Assembly: GCA_000711775.1 (NCBI GenBank)
Contig: ARYC01017480.1
Location: 35,547 to 99,546 of the forward strand
Direction: 5' to 3'
DNA from: Oxytricha trifallax
Lineage: Eukaryota > Ciliophora > Spirotrichea > Sporadotrichida > Oxytrichidae
Length of the DNA: 64,000 bases
A model generated the notes under the pieces. The model saw nothing but the letters and a program-made list of their open reading frames with translations, was not told where the DNA came from and searched no databases. Both the position numbers and the translations under genes were made by a program. Positions 59,278-64,000 of the stretch are shown here, one piece after another. Numbering within the stretch: position 1 is the first letter of the stretch; every line of letters begins with the position of its first letter.

Positions 59278-62200
59278 ATGGAAGGATCTCACAATCAGCA
59301 AAATTTATCATCAAAATCTCAAGTTAGTTTGGGATAGCAATAGTTACTATAAAATGCTGCAAATAGAAAGACTACTATTCCTAACCCACAGTAGCAATTT
59401 TTAAATACTTTAAATTTTTCATTTTAATATAAGTATTATTATTATTATTTTTGGCAATAAAGAGCTAATGGAGTAGTTAGTTAGTTAATTTTTAGTAATA
59501 AGTTTTATTATTATAAGCAAAATAAATTGCAAATTATTTTATATATGTTATAATACCAGTCAGATTGTATTGGCATAAATTTATATGTAATTATTATTTA
59601 ATGAGTAGATTTCCCAAATTGGAGATTATTTTCAACTCCAAATACATTTACTATCACTCCTTCAACTCAATACTCTGTTTAAAAATCACTCATCATTGAT
59701 AAGAAATCTTTAAAAATTAAAGAACATGGTAAGTTTATCTTATAAATATATTTAACGATAAATTGACAAATTTGATTGAGTTTGTAAGTTTTCAATGAAA
59801 TATTCCTAGTTCTCAATAAATTTTTATAGCAATCGTGGTTAGAGATGATGCAGAATGGTCAATAGAAATCTAGGGATTGTTAGGAATTTTAAATATCTTA
59901 GGTGTTGAACATCTCATGGTAATTCTAGGGAGAGAGGAAGTCTGCAGGATACCTCATAAATTACAGCCTAGATATGACTAGCCTTCTGTAATATTTGAAC
60001 TTCAAGAAGTAGAGTTGATACCATTCGAAACTTAAAACAGCCCATAACTTGAGTATCAATTACGATCGATAAGAGATGGAATTAAGAAATTCCTCGAGTG
60101 TGGATTTTATATTTCTTATGGGTTTGATCTAACTTCTAACGCATAAAGAAGAGAGAATTTTACAAAGCCAGAAGATGGGCAAGCTCCACCTGATATAAAA
60201 GCTCTACACCCTTATGTTTCAATAGATTATAGATATATGTGGAATTTTAACTTGTATAAGTAGCTGAGAACTTAGCACATACCTGCTTACTGGACAGTTG
60301 CTATGATTTAGGGATATGTTGGGCATGCGAAAATTAATGAGATAGAACTTATACTTATATCAAGACGTCGATGGTTAATGGGAGGGACACGCTATAATGC
60401 TCGAGGTACAGACGAAGATGGGAACACAGCAAATTAATTACATTTATAGTTAAAGTGTTAATCTTATGTTCAATGATTATTCATCTATCTTTTTATAAAT
60501 TGCGTAGAAACGGAATAAATAGTAATGAGACACGTAAATGAGGAAACTCACGACAGATTATATACGTATTCTTTCTCTTAAATAAGAGGCTCTATGCCGT
60601 TCTTTTGGTAGCAGGAAAACGGTAGAATAGAAATTCACAGAAGTCTAGAGTCAAGTACAGATGCCTTCATTAAGCATTCTGATTCTGTAATTAGGGATTA
60701 CGAAGGAAGATCGTTTTTAATGGTTAATTTATTATGCAAGGCTATAAAAGATGAGGAATCACTAACCTTAGGCTTAATTAAGTTAAGAGAAGATACTAAG
60801 GATTATTTTGATTAGCAATAAAAGAGAATAGATTATAATTGATTTCATAGTGACATATAATTCCTATTGTATTATATGAGTACTTTGATTTTCATTTAAA
60901 CTGCAAAAAAGGTACAAGTATGCTAGACACCTATATAAATGACATGCTAAAATCTCAATATCTAAGGGATATTGGGGTATTCAGTGAGAAACATTCAGTA
61001 TACAAACACAAAGGTTAATTGTATGTTTTATTCTTTACTTAGATTTTATTTTAGTGTCAGAGAAAGTAGAAAAGTATAATCAAGACAAACAGGTACAGTT
61101 CGAACTAATTGCTTAGACTGCCTTGATAGAACCAATGTTTTTCAATCCAAGATATGTTTCAAAGTTTTTGAGGATGTTTTGAAACTTAAATTTACTGCAG
61201 ACAATTAAATAGGAATTTTAATGACAAACATGTGGGCTTTCAGTGGAGACTTTATATCAAAGATCTTTCTTATTTTTATATATACATTTATTAAAAAATT
61301 TACTCTTCAATTTTAATTAAAATCTATGCAGGAACTCATTCAGTGTTAACTTAAGTGACCCTCAAAGGAAAAGAAAATATTTATGACAAAATCGATCATG
61401 GTGTAACTTCAGTGAGAAGATTTATCAAGTAAAATCTATCAGATGATTTCAAATAGGAATGCATATTGGTACTTTAAGGGAAACATGAGTTGTGCAGTTC
61501 AATCCCTAGTAATTTCGTTGAGAGCGTAGTGATAAAAGAAATTGATTAATTCTCAGAAAACTAAAAAATTATACTGCATAAAAACTCAAATTTGCTAAAT
61601 GATAAATAACATGAGATTATGTTATTCAAATATTAATTAAGTGAATGTAATTTCTTTTTTACTATTAATATTTTGATAAACATCTCTTATTATTTTGAGT
61701 TATGTTTCAATTTAATATATTTTTATATCAGCCTATTTTTATAATCTATATTATTTTTATTGTATTATCAACATAACCAATTCACTCTGAAATTATTGTT
61801 AACTTTAATTAGCAACAAAGATAGTTAATATTAGAAACAAATAAAGAAATAAAGTAAATTCAGGTAAATTTACATAAATTATTTTTAGATTTTTTATAAA
61901 TCCTAATCATTTGAAAACAATCATAATATAATTTTGGGGTTTATTACCACTCTCAATTGTGTTTTTTATTTATATAATTATCTAAGAAGTTAAATGTAAT
62001 TTATAATAATTTATTGGAATTGTGCAGGAAAGTCTCCAGATAAATACACCGAATTAGTTCCACTTTTCAAACCCTTAGTCGATGGAGTAACCCCGTAAGT
62101 ATTAATAATTAATATCATTCATATTTTAGTGACATTTTGGTAGTTGGTCTCTAAGAAATTGTGAAGCTAAATTCATTCAGTATTTTCCAAGGAAAGAATA

Positions 62201-63843
62201 GATCAAAGATGAATGAGTGGGAATAACTACTTAGAAATTCAATTGAGACTGCAAATCAAATCCACAATAGAACTAAATTTTTTAAATTTTAGTTATAAAG
62301 TAGATCACTATCTTTATAAATGCAATATATTAATCTTTTATAAAGTAAATTGATTTTTAAAATAAAATTTACTAAAAAAGGAAAAATTTAAACTCAGGAT
62401 CCTGATGATAAATATGTGTGGGTAATTGCAAAAGCAATGGTGGGTTGCTTTATAGGTCTCTTTGTAAAGTAAAAATTGCTATAAAGAATAACTGAATTAA
62501 AAACCACGAAGATTAAAACAGGTCTAGGAGGGTCAGCAGGTAACAAAGGAGCTGTAATAGTTAGATTCAAAATTGATGATACAAGCATTTTACTAATGAA
62601 TTGTCATTTAATGAGTGGGAAAAATAAGGGTAGTAAGAGAACAGACGAGCTTAACTTCATATTTGATAACGCATTTAAAAGTGACTCAAAGAATAGAGTA
62701 TGTTATTGATTTTATGTTTACTCTATTTTTAGAAGTACTGTATTGAGAATCACAACATGGTATTTATATTTGGAGATTTAAACTATAGAATATGTCTTCC
62801 TAATGACGTGGTGCGAGCAGGAATTCAATAGAAAGATTATGCAAAACTAAAATAAAATGATGAGCTCCTTTAAGCATTCAAGACTTACAAGAATTCGAAT
62901 GAGATGTAATTCCAATTTTACAGAGACTACGAAGAGGGAGAGTTGAACTTCAATCCAACCTATAAATATGACAAAAAGTCTCAAAATTATGACACAAGTA
63001 AAAAACAAAGAGTGCCTTCGTGGTGCGATAGAATTCTTTGGCGCAAAAATGTTAAAGTAAATCAGCAAGTACTGGGCTGCTTGTAGGATATAATCTTTTC
63101 GGATCACAGACCAGTCTATGCTTAATTCGAACTTGAAGTTAGTAAGATTATGAGTTCGCTTACTGATAAAATGGAGGAAAAGTTCTTCCAGAACATGAGG
63201 TTCTAAAGTTTACATGCATTAGGTAAAGATGGCAGAATTTCTGGACCAATATCTAGAATGGGCTCAACATCAAATGATAATGAGCCAGAAATGGATGAAG
63301 AGGAGAAGAAATTAAATATTCTGGATGAGTAACTAAACAGATACAGCTAGAATACAGATCAGGGCAGATCAAGCATGAACCCACTTATTTAAACTTTATC
63401 TAATTCTTCATTACTTATCCCATTGATTGAAGAAGGAGATGAAGAGGAAGTGGAGTACGACCACAATCATAACGCTTTGGAGGACGATCAAATTAACATG
63501 GGATAAGTAGGGAAACTTAAAACTAATGGAAGCTCCTAGATTACAGAAGTAGGCAAAAAATACAAAGCAAGTAGTGCTTAAGATTCAATGACTAATCAGA
63601 TTAATGATCATGCCTATAAAGTAGATGAAAGCGATGAAATGGCATTTGATTTATTTTTACTTGCATTTATTGTATAGCATTTACTAAAAATTTTATAATT
63701 GTTTGTTTGACGACAGCAATAGCAGTCCAGATAACTAAAACAGAAGGTTAAACGAGCAGGTGCTAAACATAAGCTTAGATGCTTAAAACTTGAATAATCA
63801 CAACAGTGACAATCAAAACCCCAAAACCCTTTCAGTAGTTTGA
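59278..63843 (+). CDS. Synaptojanin-like phosphoinositide phosphatase (SAC1 + IPP5)
   Basis: Two catalytic modules. ATG 59278-59280 starts a Gln-rich leader. The SAC1 domain runs about 59800-61500: [66 protein letters not shown], and the catalytic CX5R(T) signature [12 protein letters not shown] (about 61100). The inositol polyphosphate 5-phosphatase domain (about 62030-63150) has [44 protein letters not shown] and SDHRPVYA, the usual metal and substrate motifs. An acidic tail ends at TGA 63841-63843 (LSVV). Such proteins strip PI4P and PI(4,5)P2 in endocytic traffic. No proline-rich domain. IESs or introns break it near 59430-59610, 59730-59830, 60440-60500, 60825-60930, 61015-61060, 61260-61330, 61600-62020, 62100-62130, 62280-62400 and 63650-63710. 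Confidence 0.9.
63650..63710 (+). other. IES with pointer TTTGA near the end of the synaptojanin-like gene
   Basis: TTTGA at 63645-63649 and 63706-63710. Removing 61 bp joins EMAF to DDSNSSPDN in frame. Confidence 0.75.
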
Positions 63844-64000
63844 TTGAGTTTTTGATTGATAAAAGTAGACTATTAGTGCATACTTTATTAGGGTTTTAAT
63901 AGGGTTTATGTAAGGGTTTAATGTTTAAATATTAGTATTTAAGTGTGAATAACAAGCGAGTTTTTAAAATATTTCACACAAACATAAGCTTAGAGTCATG
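63844..64000. other. 3' flank at the window end
   Basis: AT-rich, with repeated AGGGTTTA/AGGGTTTT units (63889-63921) that are not the G4T4 telomere repeat. No gene seen. Confidence 0.4.

Noticed and set aside
63815..63830. CCCCAAAACCC resembling the C4A4 telomere repeat of spirotrichs
   Set aside because: It is a single short occurrence inside the coding tail (QNPKTLSVV) of the synaptojanin-like gene.
1..64000. Standard-code reading with TAA/TAG as stops
   Set aside because: It breaks every recognised gene (SCO1, DDX21, MAT1, synaptojanin). TAA/TAG as Gln restores them and TGA fits all C-termini.
1..64000. Scrambled or inverted MDS order, as known in Oxytricha
   Set aside because: In every gene with a known domain order the segments are linear and on one strand. 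Only the 13776-14147 inverted-repeat cassette is suspicious, and it is not proof.

Overview
The window is best read as germline (micronuclear) DNA of a spirotrichous ciliate of the Oxytricha/Stylonychia type. Three things support this. (1) The DNA is about 70-75% A+T, and genes read through only if TAA and TAG mean glutamine and TGA is the sole stop (for example VGLQEIV in the inositol phosphatase near 62140). (2) Genes are interrupted by short AT-rich segments that mostly lack GT..AG ends and are bounded by short direct repeats. Removing the segment plus one repeat copy restores frame and protein family match, as expected for internal eliminated sequences (IES) with pointers between macronuclear-destined segments (MDS). 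Ordinary short GT-AG introns (35-80 bp) are also present. (3) The pointers are 2-11 bp long and all different, which rules out Paramecium-style TA-only IESs. The genus cannot be assigned from the sequence.

Layout. 1-769: end of a secreted-type gene. 1119-7611: tandem array of four paralogous genes of an unrecognised family, all on the minus strand, each cut by several IESs. 7846-12191: unrecognised plus-strand coding and a MORN-like fragment. 12835-17485: an NBR1/p62-like autophagy receptor (PB1...UBA) facing an ATG8 gene. 17720-18869: SCO1. 19044-23164: RING/B-box/kelch (TRIM-like) gene. 23418-24821: VAP. 24958-29467: two low-complexity or coiled-coil genes. 29713-31318: WD40 protein. 31718-35936: DDX21-like helicase with an added RRM. 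36094-37463: RsfS/MALSU1. 38014-39870: very acidic protein. 40414-42122: MAT1 (TFIIH/CAK). 42311-46495: two Asn/Ser-rich genes, the second F-box-like. 46757-49076: pantothenate kinase carrying a 712-bp foldback element. 49352-51340: TPR protein. 51734-53809: IQ-motif protein. 54283-58394: two low-complexity or coiled-coil genes. 59278-63843: synaptojanin-like SAC1 + 5-phosphatase.

The genes are mostly unrelated housekeeping functions, as expected when each later becomes its own small chromosome. Genes are close together (often 100-300 bp apart). I found no convincing scrambled gene: where MDS order can be checked it is linear. The most notable signals are the perfect 329-bp-arm foldback inside an IES inside the PanK intron, several apparent near-zero-length IESs at tandem micro-repeats, the four-paralogue natural comparison of IES positions, and an inverted-repeat-bounded cassette inside the NBR1-like gene.

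All gene coordinates are outer limits in this DNA and include IESs and introns.
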